A program made the translations under genes and the position numbers. A stretch of DNA of 64,000 nt from Pseudoxanthomonas kalamensis DSM 18571 (lineage in GTDB: Bacteria > Pseudomonadota > Gammaproteobacteria > Xanthomonadales > Xanthomonadaceae): NCBI RefSeq assembly GCF_010211745.1, contig NZ_PDWQ01000001.1, positions 434,001 to 498,000 on the forward strand, read 5' to 3'. The notes under the pieces were generated by a model that had not been told where the DNA came from, did not search any database, and saw only the letters and a program-made list of their open reading frames with translations. Below are positions 26,890 to 38,630 of the stretch, piece after piece. Positions within the stretch are counted from its first letter, which is position 1. Each line of letters begins with the position of its first letter.

Positions 26890-27645
26890 ATGACCGTACT
26901 CAGCGTCAACGTCAACAAGATTGCCGTGCTGCGCAATTCGCGTGGTGGTGCCGAGCCCAGCGTGGTGCGCGCCGCGACCCTGTGCCTGGCGGCAGGCGCC
27001 CACGGCATTACCGTGCATCCGCGTCCGGACCAGCGCCACATCCGGGCAGACGACGTGTTCGCATTGGCGGAGCTGACCGCACAGCAGGGGCGCGAACTCA
27101 ATATCGAAGGCAACCCCTTCGCGCCACCGCGCGAGGGCTACCCCGGCCTGCTGGCGTTGTGTCGCGACACTCGACCGGCCCAGGTCACCCTGGTTCCGGA
27201 TGGCGACGGCCAGATCACGTCCGACCACGGGTTCGACTTCGTCCGCGATGGCGAGCGGCTACGTCCGCTGGTGTCCGAGTTCAAGTCGCTGGGCTGCCGG
27301 GTCAGCGTGTTCGTCGATGCCGGTTGCGACAACCTGACGCTGGCTGCCGACATCGGCGCCGACCGGATTGAGATCTACACCGGCCCGTACGCCGCCGCCG
27401 TCGAGGCTGGCCGCGCAGAAGACGAGCTCGAGCGCTGTGCCGCCACCGCGCACCAGGCGCGCGCGCTCGGCATGGGCGTCAATGCCGGCCACGATCTCAG
27501 CCAGGCGAACCTGCTCGAATTCCTCGAAGCGGTCCCGCGGGTACTGGAAGTGTCGATCGGCCATGCCCTGATCGGCGAGGCGCTGTACGTCGGTCTCGAG
27601 CGGACCGTGCAGAACTACCTGTCGTTGCTGGCGGGGCCAGGTTAA
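26890..27645 (+). CDS. pdxJ: Pyridoxine 5'-phosphate synthase PdxJ
   Basis: PdxJ condenses 1-deoxyxylulose 5-phosphate with 3-amino-2-oxopropyl phosphate to pyridoxine 5'-phosphate in the DXP-dependent vitamin B6 pathway. The 251-residue TIM-barrel protein starts [20 protein letters not shown]. Conserved parts are [85 protein letters not shown] and [17 protein letters not shown]. The first residues show [11 protein letters not shown] where many PdxJ have VNIDHVATLRNARG, a modest divergence. In Xanthomonas pdxJ also lies near the tonB-exb cluster. Confidence 0.93.
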   Translation: MTVLSVNVNKIAVLRNSRGGAEPSVVRAATLCLAAGAHGITVHPRPDQRHIRADDVFALAELTAQQGRELNIEGNPFAPPREGYPGLLALCRDTRPAQVTLVPDGDGQITSDHGFDFVRDGERLRPLVSEFKSLGCRVSVFVDAGCDNLTLAADIGADRIEIYTGPYAAAVEAGRAEDELERCAATAHQARALGMGVNAGHDLSQANLLEFLEAVPRVLEVSIGHALIGEALYVGLERTVQNYLSLLAGPG

Positions 27646-27722
27646 ACCACCCCGGCCCGATTCTCTCGCCGAGCAAGAATCACAGCTTCAATAACCAGCA
27701 TCGCCCTTGTCGCTCCGTCGAT

Positions 27723-28121
27723 TCAGGGCTGCATCGCCACGTTGGCGATGCCGATCTCGTGCGCGGTGGCGACGGCTTCCACCATCCGCTGATAGCTAGC
27801 GTCCGAATTGGCGCGGACGCTCAACGTCATTCGCGCATCTGCAGCAACGGCCTCAGCCAGCTTCGCCCACAGTTCGCTGTCTGCCAGCGGTCGGTCGTCG
27901 AGCCGGTAACTGCCGTCGGCCGAAATCGTCAGTTGCGCCGACCTCGGTCTTTCCGGATCCACTGACCGGGGACTGGGTTGCGGAAGCTGGATATCGACCG
28001 GCCGAGTCAGGACCGGCGCCGAGACCATGAAGATCACCAGCAGGACCAACAATACATCGACCAGCGGGGTCACGTTCAACTCCGCCGTGCAGTGGGTGCC
28101 GGCAGCAGATGCGAATGCCAT
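27723..28121 (-). CDS. ExbD/TolR-family transporter protein (third copy)
   Basis: A 132-residue ExbD-type subunit with a GGAGG ribosome binding site before [47 protein letters not shown]. The single membrane helix carries the proton-path Asp in TPLVDVLLVLLVIFM. The periplasmic part (SAQLTISADGSYRLDDRPLADSELWAKLAEAVAADARMTLSVRANSDASYQRMVEAVATAHEIGIANVAMQP) is intact. It differs clearly from the two upstream copies, and a terminator (28204-28235) separates it from them. This suggests its own promoter or readthrough expression. The partner is inferred to be the ExbB encoded upstream or another one elsewhere. Confidence 0.88.
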   Translation of the reverse strand: MAFASAAGTHCTAELNVTPLVDVLLVLLVIFMVSAPVLTRPVDIQLPQPSPRSVDPERPRSAQLTISADGSYRLDDRPLADSELWAKLAEAVAADARMTLSVRANSDASYQRMVEAVATAHEIGIANVAMQP

Positions 28122-28203
28122 GACGACCTCCGATTCCGGGTTCCGGTCGGCCTGACGCTACTCCCGCTCTCCGGACGACTGCAAGCGCGGTTCCGGGTCG
28201 CCC

Positions 28204-28235
28204 AAAAGGAAAAGGCGCCGCGGTCAGGCGGCGCC
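28204..28235 (-). terminator. Rho-independent terminator after exbB-exbD-exbD
   Basis: On the minus strand GGCGCCGC-CTGACC-GCGGCGCC (8-bp perfect stem, forward 28214-28235) is followed by TTTTCCTTTT (forward 28204-28213). It lies 26 bases beyond the stop of the second exbD and upstream of the third, so it should end most tonB-exb transcripts. Confidence 0.85.
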
Positions 28236-28260
28236 CCTGCTGTTGCCCGGTCGTCCGGAT

Positions 28261-28671
28261 TCAGTCTTGGACGAAGCCGATCTTGACCATCTGCGCGTTC
28301 TTCGCTGCCGCCAGCACCTTGGCCATGACGTCGTATTCGGCGTCCGGATTGGTGTCGATACGAAGCTCGGGCTGGTTGGTCGGGTCGCGCTGCACTTCCT
28401 CAATCATCCTGTCTTGCAGCTCCGACACCGCGATCTGGCCGTTGTTCCAGAACACCGTGCCCGTCGCGTCGATCCGCAGGTCGATCGGCGGCGGCGGTTC
28501 CTTCAACTGCGGCGGCGGGTTGATCACCCGCTGCGGCAGGTTGACGTCGATCGGGAAAGTCGCGATCGGCGCGGTCACGATGAAGATGATCAGCAGCACC
28601 AGCATCACGTCCACCAGGGGCGTGACGTTGATGTCGGCCATCGGGCCCTTGCCACCGGAACTGAACGCCAT
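28261..28671 (-). CDS. exbD2: Biopolymer transport protein ExbD2
   Basis: A 136-residue ExbD/TolR protein that with ExbB uses the proton gradient to energise Ton[48 protein letters not shown] holds the membrane helix with the essential Asp ([10 protein letters not shown]). The periplasmic domain follows ([74 protein letters not shown]). It sits three bases downstream of exbD1, as in Xanthomonas campestris, where exbD2 is dispensable for iron uptake but needed for inducing a hypersensitive response. The symbol follows that gene order. Confidence 0.92.
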   Translation of the reverse strand: MAFSSGGKGPMADINVTPLVDVMLVLLIIFIVTAPIATFPIDVNLPQRVINPPPQLKEPPPPIDLRIDATGTVFWNNGQIAVSELQDRMIEEVQRDPTNQPELRIDTNPDAEYDVMAKVLAAAKNAQMVKIGFVQD

Positions 28672-28674
28672 GGC

Positions 28675-29100
28675 TTATTGCCCCTTCTGCTTGGTGGAAA
28701 CGAAGCCGATGTCGAGCATGCCCTGCGACTGCGCGATCTTGGTGACCTCGTTGATCGTGCGCATCTTGGTGGTCCTGTCGCCGCGCAGGTTGAGCGGCGG
28801 CTGCGGGGTCTGCTGGGCGGCGCTGGACAGACGCGACTCGAGGACCTCCTTGGTCACCGGCTCGTCGTTCCAGTACAGGCTGCCGTCTTCCTTCACCGCG
28901 ATGGTGATCGGCCCGAAACGCTTGTCCAGCTCGTCCTTGTTCGGCTGGAAGTTGGTCTCGGGCAGCTCGACCTTGACCTTGTGCGACATCAGCGGCGCGG
29001 TGATGATGAAGATGATCAGCAGCACCAGCATCACGTCCACCAGGGGCGTGACGTTGATGTCGGCCATCGGGCCACCGCTGTTACCACTACTGAAGGCCAT
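28675..29100 (-). CDS. exbD1: Biopolymer transport protein ExbD1
   Basis: A 141-residue ExbD/TolR subunit of the TonB energy-coupling complex in the inner membrane. [54 protein letters not shown] gives a cytoplasmic tip, one helix with the conserved Asp, and the start of the periplasmic domain. The first 40 residues are almost identical to exbD2 and the DNA is correspondingly similar, which points to tandem duplication. The periplasmic half differs (ITIAVKEDGSLYWNDEPVTKEVLESRLSSAAQQTPQPPLNLRGDRTTKMRTINEVTKIAQSQGMLDIGFVSTKQ). It lies 60 bases after exbB in the same operon. Confidence 0.93.
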   Translation of the reverse strand: MAFSSGNSGGPMADINVTPLVDVMLVLLIIFIITAPLMSHKVKVELPETNFQPNKDELDKRFGPITIAVKEDGSLYWNDEPVTKEVLESRLSSAAQQTPQPPLNLRGDRTTKMRTINEVTKIAQSQGMLDIGFVSTKQKGQ

Positions 29101-29160
29101 AACAGGCTCCGTCTAAGCTGGTCGTTGCACGAATGTTTCCGCTTGCCGGTACCGCGCGTC

Positions 29161-29904
29161 TTACTTGACGCGCGAGCCGGTGGCGAAGAAGTCGTGCAGG
29201 TCGTGCGCGAAGGTGTCGAACTTGGCGATGACGCCGCTGTTGACCTTGCTGAAGAAGTTGTAGGCGAACACCGCCGGGATGGCGACGAACAGACCGATCG
29301 CGGTCATGATCAGCGCCTCACCCACCGGGCCGGCCACCGCGTCAATCGAGGCCTGACCGGTTGCACCGATCTTGATCAGCGCGCCGTAGATGCCCCACAC
29401 CGTACCGAGCAGACCGACGAACGGGGCGGTCGCGCCGACTGTCGCCAGCAGGGTCATGCCACTCTGCAGGTTGCCGCTTTCGCGGGTCACCGCCTGACGC
29501 AGCGCACGATCGACAAACTCGGAACGGCTCAGCGATTCTCCTGCGGAGCGCTGATGGTGGGCGGCAGCCTGGGCAGCGTCGAGCGCGATCTTGGAGAACG
29601 GCTCGTTCTTCGGCTGTTCTTCCATCAGACGGATCGCATCCTGGGCGTTGGGCGTGTCCCAGAAGGTGTTGACGACGTTGCCGGCCTGACCCTTCAGGCG
29701 AACCGCGCGCAATGCGTTGATCACCGTCCAGTACCAGGAAGCGGCCGACATGACGACCAGGGTAATCAGCACGACCCAGGAGACAGCAAAGCTGCCCGGT
29801 TCGCTGACCATTTCCGAGATCAGGTGCTCGAAGCCCATTTGCGACAGGGCATTCGCAGCGTTGTTGCCCCCAGCTGCGGCGGCGATGAGGAGTTCCTGCA
29901 GCAT
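29161..29904 (-). CDS. exbB: TonB-system proton channel protein ExbB
   Basis: ExbB is the MotA/TolQ/ExbB-type inner-membrane protein that forms the pentameric proton-channel scaffold for ExbD and TonB. The 247-residue protein has a first membrane helix near residues 38-60 (FAVSWVVLITLVVMSAASWYWTVI). A cytoplasmic loop follows, then two further helices containing GMTLLATVGATAPFVGLLGTVWGIYGALI and GEALIMTAIGLFVAIPAVFAYNFF, the diagnostic PF01618 segments with the conserved Thr/Pro positions. It is followed by exbD1 and exbD2 and preceded by tonB (67 bases), so the four probably form one operon for TonB-dependent receptors. Confidence 0.94.
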   Translation of the reverse strand: MLQELLIAAAAGGNNAANALSQMGFEHLISEMVSEPGSFAVSWVVLITLVVMSAASWYWTVINALRAVRLKGQAGNVVNTFWDTPNAQDAIRLMEEQPKNEPFSKIALDAAQAAAHHQRSAGESLSRSEFVDRALRQAVTRESGNLQSGMTLLATVGATAPFVGLLGTVWGIYGALIKIGATGQASIDAVAGPVGEALIMTAIGLFVAIPAVFAYNFFSKVNSGVIAKFDTFAHDLHDFFATGSRVK

Positions 29905-29971
29905 AACGCTTACCTTTTGTTGATGATTGAGGGTGGTAGGAGGTGAGTGGAGTCGAAGAGGGTAACGCCGA

Positions 29972-30646
29972 TTAACCGCTCATGCTGAAATCGACCGGCA
30001 CACGAACGCGGCCGGCGGCTTTCTGCCCGTTGACGACCGACGGGTTGAACCGCCACTTGCGTGCGGCCTGCATCGCGGCGCGATCAAGGTCGCGGTTGCG
30101 GCTGGATTTCTCGACCGACACGTTAGTCACGTTGCCGTTGGCGTCGACATCGATGACCAGGATCACCGTACCCTCGATCCCGGCGCGGGCCGCGGATGGC
30201 GGATAGCGCGGCGGGTTCATGTTCTTGGAGGAGATGTCCACGCTGGCGTTGATGTCCGGTGTCGGTGCCGGCGGAGCTGGCGGCGACGGCGGCGTGTACA
30301 CGTCGGTCGGGCGCGGCTCAGCGACTTCGATCGGCGGCGATTCCGGCGGCGGCGGCGTGGGCGTGGACTTCGGCGGCGCCAGGTTCTTGACCGGCGGCGG
30401 CGGCGTGTCCTGCTTGGGCGGCGGCGGCGGCGGTGGTGGTGGTGGTGGCGGAGCGTCCATGATCGTCACCCGGGTCTTTTCTTGCTCCTGCTTGTCGGCC
30501 GGCGGCGCTACCGCCGGAATCAGCAGCAACAGGAACGCTGCGAAATGCAAGGCAATGACGAAAGCATAGCCGATGATCCGGGCCCAGTTCAGGCCCTCCG
30601 GCTCTTCGTCGTCTCGATACCTATTGATGACCAGTTGTTCCGCCAT
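29972..30646 (-). CDS. tonB: Energy transducer TonB
   Basis: TonB spans the periplasm and transmits energy from ExbBD to outer-membrane TonB-dependent receptors. The 224-residue protein has a cytoplasmic N-terminus, one membrane helix (about residues 24-46, IIGYAFVIALHFAAFLLLLIPAV), a very proline-rich periplasmic arm with an uninterrupted run of 12 prolines, and the C-terminal TonB domain (NPPRYPPSAARAGIEGTVILVIDVDANGNVTNVSVEKSSRNRDLDRAAMQAARKWRFNP). It starts the tonB-exbB-exbD1-exbD2 operon. The 142-base gap upstream to the TPR gene is AT-richer than its surroundings and probably holds the promoter; I see no clear Fur box. Confidence 0.95.
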   Translation of the reverse strand: MAEQLVINRYRDDEEPEGLNWARIIGYAFVIALHFAAFLLLLIPAVAPPADKQEQEKTRVTIMDAPPPPPPPPPPPPKQDTPPPPVKNLAPPKSTPTPPPPESPPIEVAEPRPTDVYTPPSPPAPPAPTPDINASVDISSKNMNPPRYPPSAARAGIEGTVILVIDVDANGNVTNVSVEKSSRNRDLDRAAMQAARKWRFNPSVVNGQKAAGRVRVPVDFSMSG

Positions 30647-30788
30647 GCGCCAATCGACTCATCTCTAAGGTTGTGCTGCCTTACGGCATGCTTCCAGTTC
30701 ATCCGGCGACATTGCCGCCGGCTTATCTATATACCAATTCCGCCAGAGCGATACCATCATTTCTTTCAGGCGAAACTCTTTTCCGCTT

Positions 30789-31946
30789 CTATTTCAGCGA
30801 CAGGATCTTGCGGGCATCTTCGGGCTTCTTCAGGCCCTTGTCCAAGGCCGCCTGCGCCGCCCGCTTGGCATCGGGAATGCGCCCTTCCTGCCAATACACC
30901 CGCGCCAAGTTTAGGTAGGTATCCCCGTTCGGCGCCATCGGCGCCGCCTTTTCCCAGGCCGCAATCGCTTCCGGTATCTGATCGGAATAATAGCTGGCCT
31001 GCGCCAGCGCCAGATAGGTCTGATGATCCGGCTTCAGGACACCTTTGTCGATGCCCTCCTTGATGACGGCAATCGTCTCTTTCTCCTTACCGTCCATGTT
31101 GGCGTAGGTGATGTACAACTGCCGGTAATCGCGCTCATCGGTGAGCTGTCCGGAGGCACGCAGCTTTTCCAGCACTGCGGCAGCTTCGTCGTACTTGTCC
31201 GCTTGCAGGTAAACATTGGCCAAATTCAATTGCGCCTTCTTGTCGTCGGGCGTTTTAGCGGCGATCTGCTCGGCCAGCTGCATAGCTTGGACGCCCTGGT
31301 CCGTCTCTAGGTAGCAGGCCATCAGCAACTGCACCCAACTCGTATTCGGCTCCGGCGATGCCTCCACGGCCTGCTTGATCACCGGAATGGCTTCCTGGTA
31401 GCGCTCCATCTGGTAAAGGGCGTTGCCCTTCAGAATCAGATCCTCGGGCTTCTGCGACTTGGTTTCGCTCAGGTACCTGTCGAGTGTCTTCAAGCCCTCT
31501 TCGTTTTCATCATTCTGCAACTGCATCTGCGCCAGAAACTGCATGGCCGAATAGTGGTTGTTATTGTCCAGCGCATTCAGATCGACAGCCTGCCTAGCAT
31601 ACGTCTTGGCTGCTTCGACATCATCCAAGTTGTACGCCGTTTGCGATGCCAGTAATGCCGCCAGTGCCTTGTCGTAATTGTTGGACTTGTCGCTGGCCAG
31701 AATCTCCTCCGCCAGCGGCTTGGCTGCTTCGTACTCATCCTTGTTGAAAGTATCGATCAGCTTCTGGACCTGCTTGCCCATCTTCGGCGACACCTTGGCT
31801 TCGGGCGCGACCCGCGTGGCGTCCGGATAACGAACTTCTTCCTTCTTGCTCTTGCCGCCCCGGGTCGCGGCATCGACGGACGCGGTGCTCAGTAACCCGA
31901 CAAGGGCGAGGGCGACCAAGGTCTTCCTGGCGATGTTGTTCGACAT
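30789..31946 (-). CDS. Exported tetratricopeptide-repeat protein
   Basis: A 385-residue protein starting MSNNIARKTLVALALVGLLST. An AGAGGTGG ribosome binding site just upstream favours this ATG over the GTG at 31955, which overlaps that site. A signal peptide ends at SVDAA (about residue 26). The mature part is made of TPR-like helical repeats (for example DLILKGNALYQMERYQEAIPVIKQAVEASPEP, AQLNLANVYLQADKYDEAAAVLEKL and DTYLNLARVYWQEGRIPDAKRAAQAALDKG). It is probably a periplasmic scaffold. It directly precedes tonB on the same strand, which suggests a link with TonB-dependent transport, but this is inference. Codon use is slightly less GC-rich than in its neighbours. Confidence 0.87.
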   Translation of the reverse strand: MSNNIARKTLVALALVGLLSTASVDAATRGGKSKKEEVRYPDATRVAPEAKVSPKMGKQVQKLIDTFNKDEYEAAKPLAEEILASDKSNNYDKALAALLASQTAYNLDDVEAAKTYARQAVDLNALDNNNHYSAMQFLAQMQLQNDENEEGLKTLDRYLSETKSQKPEDLILKGNALYQMERYQEAIPVIKQAVEASPEPNTSWVQLLMACYLETDQGVQAMQLAEQIAAKTPDDKKAQLNLANVYLQADKYDEAAAVLEKLRASGQLTDERDYRQLYITYANMDGKEKETIAVIKEGIDKGVLKPDHQTYLALAQASYYSDQIPEAIAAWEKAAPMAPNGDTYLNLARVYWQEGRIPDAKRAAQAALDKGLKKPEDARKILSLK

Positions 31947-32073
31947 GTGTACCACCTCTTGCTTTCAGTTGCCGGCACCTGGCTTCGGCTGGGCCGGAAA
32001 TGAGCGAAAATGGGAACGCTAACAGAAATCGTTTGTATATGGGAATGGTTGTTTGGACATCGATCTACCGCAC

Positions 32074-32880
32074 TCATCCGCAACGCGGTGTGCGCCCAGC
32101 CTTGCGCGCGGCCTCGTAGACCGGCATCAGCGCCGGCGCGGCGTTCTGCATCTCCTTGATACGCGCGTTCGGGTCCGGGTGGGTGGACATCCATTCCGGA
32201 GGACGTGCACTACCGGCAGCGATCATGTTTTCCCACAGCGATGCCGCCTGCGAGGGATCGAAGCCGGCGTCGGCCATCAACCGCTGACCGACCACGTCGG
32301 CTTCGCTCTCCTGGGTGCGCGAGCCCGGCAGCAGGAACAGCGCTTGCGCGCCCATGCCGCCGAGCTGGCCGGCCGCATCGCCCACGCCCTGTCCGTACCT
32401 GGCGCCGAGGATCGCCGCACCCACGCCAAGCAGCTGTTGCGTGCCCATCTGCTTGGTGATGCGCTCCTCGTGATGGCGGGCGATGACGTGGCCGATTTCA
32501 TGGCCGATCACCGCGGCCAGCTGGTCCTGGTTTTTGGCCACGGTGAAGATGCCGGTATTCACCCCGACCTTGCCGCCCGGCAGGGCGAAGGCGTTCGCTT
32601 CGGGATCCTCGAACAACGCGGTTTCCCAGGCGACCTGCCGCCACTCATCAGGGAGGCGCGCGACCAGTGCATCCACCACGCAATTGACGTAGGCATTCTG
32701 CTTGCCGCCGGTGACGACTTTTTCCTTGGCCTTGGTTTCGGCGAAGGATTGCGCGCCCAGCTGGTTGAGCTGTTCCTGCGACACGCCGCCAACCATCTGC
32801 TTGCGCCCGGTCGGCGAGGTGGTGGTGGCGCAGCCGGCAACCATCAGGGTGACGACGATGGCGAGAATCGTGGCTTTCAT
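32074..32880 (-). CDS. M48-family metallopeptidase lipoprotein
   Basis: A 268-residue zinc metalloprotease of the M48 (Oma1/BepA/LoiP-like) family. The N-terminus is a lipoprotein signal, MKATILAIVVTLMVAGCATTTS, with lipidated Cys17. The catalytic motif is VIGHEIGHVIARHHEERI (HExxH, about residues 125-142), with the third ligand region in SRTQESEADVVGQRLMADAGFDPSQAASLWENM. WMSTHPDPNARIKEM is the typical C-terminal marker. Such proteins act at the periplasmic face of the outer membrane in quality control of envelope proteins. It is monocistronic by spacing. Confidence 0.92.
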   Translation of the reverse strand: MKATILAIVVTLMVAGCATTTSPTGRKQMVGGVSQEQLNQLGAQSFAETKAKEKVVTGGKQNAYVNCVVDALVARLPDEWRQVAWETALFEDPEANAFALPGGKVGVNTGIFTVAKNQDQLAAVIGHEIGHVIARHHEERITKQMGTQQLLGVGAAILGARYGQGVGDAAGQLGGMGAQALFLLPGSRTQESEADVVGQRLMADAGFDPSQAASLWENMIAAGSARPPEWMSTHPDPNARIKEMQNAAPALMPVYEAARKAGRTPRCG

Positions 32881-32954
32881 GTTCGGGCTCTTTCCGCGAA
32901 CTGCCTAGTCTCCGGCAGAGGCCCTTAACTTTTCGTCAAACCCGGGGCTTGAAC

Positions 32955-36315
<3,361 letters not shown>

Positions 36316-36340
36316 TTATTAATAGCGTCTGAGACGCCGA

Positions 36341-37456
36341 TTATAGCGTATTCGCAGCCGTCGCCACCGCACCCAACACCGAGACTTGGCCGAGTTCCAC
36401 GTGGAACACCGCGTCCGGAGCGATCTCATCACCCAGCCCCACGGGCGGCTCGGTTCCGGTCATGAACACCTGCGCCTGCCCGGCTCTCAGCCGACGCAGC
36501 ACGCCCAGTTGATGGCGACGATCCAGCTCCGAGGCCAGATCGTCCAGCGCCATCACCGGCCACTCTCCCCGCTGTGCGGCATAGTCTTCCGCCTGCGCCA
36601 GCAGACAGGACAACGCCGTCAGCTTGGCCTGCCCGCGCGACAACGGCTCCTGTCCGGGCCGGGCGGCGTAGCCGATCCGCCAGTCGGCCCGGTGCGGGCC
36701 GACGCTGGTGAACCCCGATTGCAAGTCGCGCTGGCGGACCAGCAGCAAGGCATCGGCCAATGACAATTCCTGCCGACGCCAGCCCGGCTGGAAATCCAGC
36801 CACGCCCGCCCCAGCGACGGCACTAGGTCAGCCGCAACCGCCTGTACCTGCGGCTGCAGTCGCTCCAGATATTCCTGCCGGCGCCGGGTCAGCGTCTCCC
36901 CCGACTCGGCCAATTCCGTATCCCAGGCATCCAATTGCCGCCCGCCCGCCCCCGACTTCAACAAGGCATTGCGTTGCTTGAGCGCACGGGAATACCGCCG
37001 CCAGTACGGCAAGAATTCGGGTTCCACGTGGAACAAGCCCCAGTCCACGAAACGTCGTCGCGGCTCACCGCCGCCGGAAACCAGGGCATGACTGCCGGGT
37101 TCGAAGCTGACCACCGCCAGCGCGGCACACAATTCGCCAAGCTGGGCGACCTCGGCCCCGTCCAGCCGTCCCTGCCATTCCGCCCCGCCGTGTTGCAAGC
37201 CGGCGCGGCGAACCCGGGCACCTTGCTGCTCCTGCCATTCGACGAATACCTCCAGCGCGGGTTGCCCACTGCGAACCAGACCGTCACGAACCCGTCCCCG
37301 GAAACTGCGGCCGTAAGCCATCAGGTGCAGACCCTCCAGCAGACTGGTCTTGCCGGCACCGTTCTCGCCAGTGATCAGGTTCAGGCCCGCCACTGGCCGC
37401 AGGCTGGCCTCGGTCACGCAGCGCAGATTGCGGATATCGAGCCGGGTTACCAACAT
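36341..37456 (-). CDS. recF: DNA replication and repair protein RecF
   Basis: RecF is an SMC-like ATPase that helps load RecA at gaps. The 371-residue protein starts MLVTRLDIRNLRCVTEASLRP. Walker A is ITGENGAGKTSLLEGLHLMAYG (about residues 27-48). The signature LSRGQAKLTALSCLLAQAE and Walker B VMALDDLASELD follow. The upstream in-frame extension crosses the gap to dnaN and was rejected. Two codon stretches reading FHVE (TTC-CAC-GTG-GAA) near the C-terminus and the middle coincide with parS-like palindromes, so the coding sequence doubles as chromosome segregation sites. Order dnaA-dnaN-recF-gyrB is conserved. Confidence 0.95.
   Translation of the reverse strand: MLVTRLDIRNLRCVTEASLRPVAGLNLITGENGAGKTSLLEGLHLMAYGRSFRGRVRDGLVRSGQPALEVFVEWQEQQGARVRRAGLQHGGAEWQGRLDGAEVAQLGELCAALAVVSFEPGSHALVSGGGEPRRRFVDWGLFHVEPEFLPYWRRYSRALKQRNALLKSGAGGRQLDAWDTELAESGETLTRRRQEYLERLQPQVQAVAADLVPSLGRAWLDFQPGWRRQELSLADALLLVRQRDLQSGFTSVGPHRADWRIGYAARPGQEPLSRGQAKLTALSCLLAQAEDYAAQRGEWPVMALDDLASELDRRHQLGVLRRLRAGQAQVFMTGTEPPVGLGDEIAPDAVFHVELGQVSVLGAVATAANTL
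36393..36408. other. parS-like centromere site (ParB binding), copy 1
   Basis: AGTTCCACGTGGAACA differs from the consensus TGTTCCACGTGGAACA at one position and contains the perfect 14-base palindrome GTTCCACGTGGAAC. It lies inside the recF C-terminal coding region and is one of three such sites within 1.2 kb of each other beside oriC. ParB itself is not encoded in the window. Confidence 0.85.
37020..37035. other. parS-like centromere site (ParB binding), copy 2
   Basis: GGTTCCACGTGGAACA contains the perfect 14-base palindrome GTTCCACGTGGAAC and differs from the consensus only in its first base. It sits within recF, where it encodes Phe-His-Val-Glu. It lies 627 bases from copy 1. Confidence 0.85.
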
Positions 37457-37504
37457 CCGGACCACCCGAAACGACGACGCCCGGGGAGATCCGGGCGCCG
37501 ATCC

Positions 37505-37520
37505 TGTTTCACGTGGAACG
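37505..37520. other. parS-like centromere site (ParB binding), copy 3
   Basis: TGTTTCACGTGGAACG in the recF-dnaN gap keeps the CACGTG core and matches the two-species consensus (TGTTYCACGTGRAACA) at all but the last position. Being intergenic, it is not explained by coding constraint. It lies about 1.1 kb from the dnaA-dnaN gap. Confidence 0.82.
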
Positions 37521-37529
37521 CAGCTGCGG

Positions 37530-38630
37530 TCACAGGCGCAAGGGCATGACCACGTGCCGCGAGTTCTCGTTGTCCGCCTCACGCACCAAGGCAGACGAGT
37601 TGGAGTCGCGCAGCTGGATGATGATGTGCTCGTTGCGCAGCGCCGACAACGCGTCCAACAGGTAATTGACGTTGAAGCCAATCGCCAGATCGTCGACCTT
37701 GGTGTCAGCCTCGATCTCTTCCTGCGCCTCTTCTTGCTCGGGATTATGGGCGCTGATCTTCAGCTGTCCCGGCGACACTTCGACGCGGACTCCGCGGTAT
37801 TTCTCGTTGGACAGGATCGCCGCACGCTGCAAGGCCGCACGCAGGACTTCGCGATCCAACTTGACCTCGCGGTCGGCACCGATCGGAATCACCGCCTCGT
37901 AGTCGGGGAACCGGCCATCGATCAGCTTGGAGGTGAAGCTGACGTCGTCGCGCTTGACCCGGATATGGCTACGGCCCAGCTCCAGTTCCAGCACCCGGTC
38001 GCCGCCTTCCAGCAGGCGCTGCAGTTCGGTCACGCCCTTGCGCGGCACGATGATCTGGCGTTTGGTGCCGACACTGGCGTCGAGTTCCGCCTCGCACAGG
38101 GCCAAGCGGTGGCCGTCGGTCGCCACGCAGCGCAGGGTCTTGTCGCGCAGGTCGAACAGCAAGCCGTTGAGGTAATAGCGCACGTCCTGCTGGGCCATCG
38201 CGAACGCCGTGCGTTCGATCAGCTCCTTCAGCGCCGCTTCCGGCACGTTGACCCGCTCGGTGGCTTCGACTTCGTCCACCGACGGGAAATCGTTGGCCGG
38301 CAAGGTCGCCAGCGTGAAGCGGCTGCGTCCGGCCTGCACCGTGATCTTGTCGCCGGACTGGCTGATCGTGACCTGGCTGCCGTCCGGCAGCGCGCGCACG
38401 ATCTCGAACAGCTTGCGCGCCGGAATCGTGGTCTCGCCGTCCTCGGCGTTGTCGACCGCACTGCGGGCGATCATTTCCACTTCCAGATCGGTGCCGGTCA
38501 GAGACAACTGACTGTCCTTCACCTGGACCAGAAAGTTTGCCAGTACCGGCAGGGTCTGCCGGCGTTCGACAACATTGACCACCTGGGCCAGAGGTTTGAG
38601 GAAAGCTTCTCGCTGCAGACTGAAACGCAT
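37530..38630 (-). CDS. dnaN: DNA polymerase III beta sliding clamp
   Basis: DnaN is the ring-shaped processivity clamp of the replicase. The 366-residue protein begins MRFSLQREAFLKPLAQVVNVVERRQTLPVLANFLV, the canonical opening. An in-frame upstream ATG at 38702 would extend into the AT-rich origin region and was rejected. Other markers are LDGRFPDYEAVIP-like LIDGRFPDYEAVIPIGAD, and the C-terminal DSNSSALVREADNENSRHVVMPLRL, which ends in the MPLRL/MPMRL clamp tail. Length equals E. coli (366). The gene lies between the putative oriC and recF. Confidence 0.96.
   Translation of the reverse strand: MRFSLQREAFLKPLAQVVNVVERRQTLPVLANFLVQVKDSQLSLTGTDLEVEMIARSAVDNAEDGETTIPARKLFEIVRALPDGSQVTISQSGDKITVQAGRSRFTLATLPANDFPSVDEVEATERVNVPEAALKELIERTAFAMAQQDVRYYLNGLLFDLRDKTLRCVATDGHRLALCEAELDASVGTKRQIIVPRKGVTELQRLLEGGDRVLELELGRSHIRVKRDDVSFTSKLIDGRFPDYEAVIPIGADREVKLDREVLRAALQRAAILSNEKYRGVRVEVSPGQLKISAHNPEQEEAQEEIEADTKVDDLAIGFNVNYLLDALSALRNEHIIIQLRDSNSSALVREADNENSRHVVMPLRL

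Noticed and set aside
28243-29946. Plus-strand open frame opposite exbD/exbB (567 codons)
   Set aside because: It shows repeated internal similarity only because exbD1 and exbD2 are similar; there is no start signal and it lies antisense to a conserved operon.
30400-30460. Glycine-rich plus-strand peptide opposite the TonB proline run
   Set aside because: Poly-Gly is simply the complement of the proline codons in tonB.
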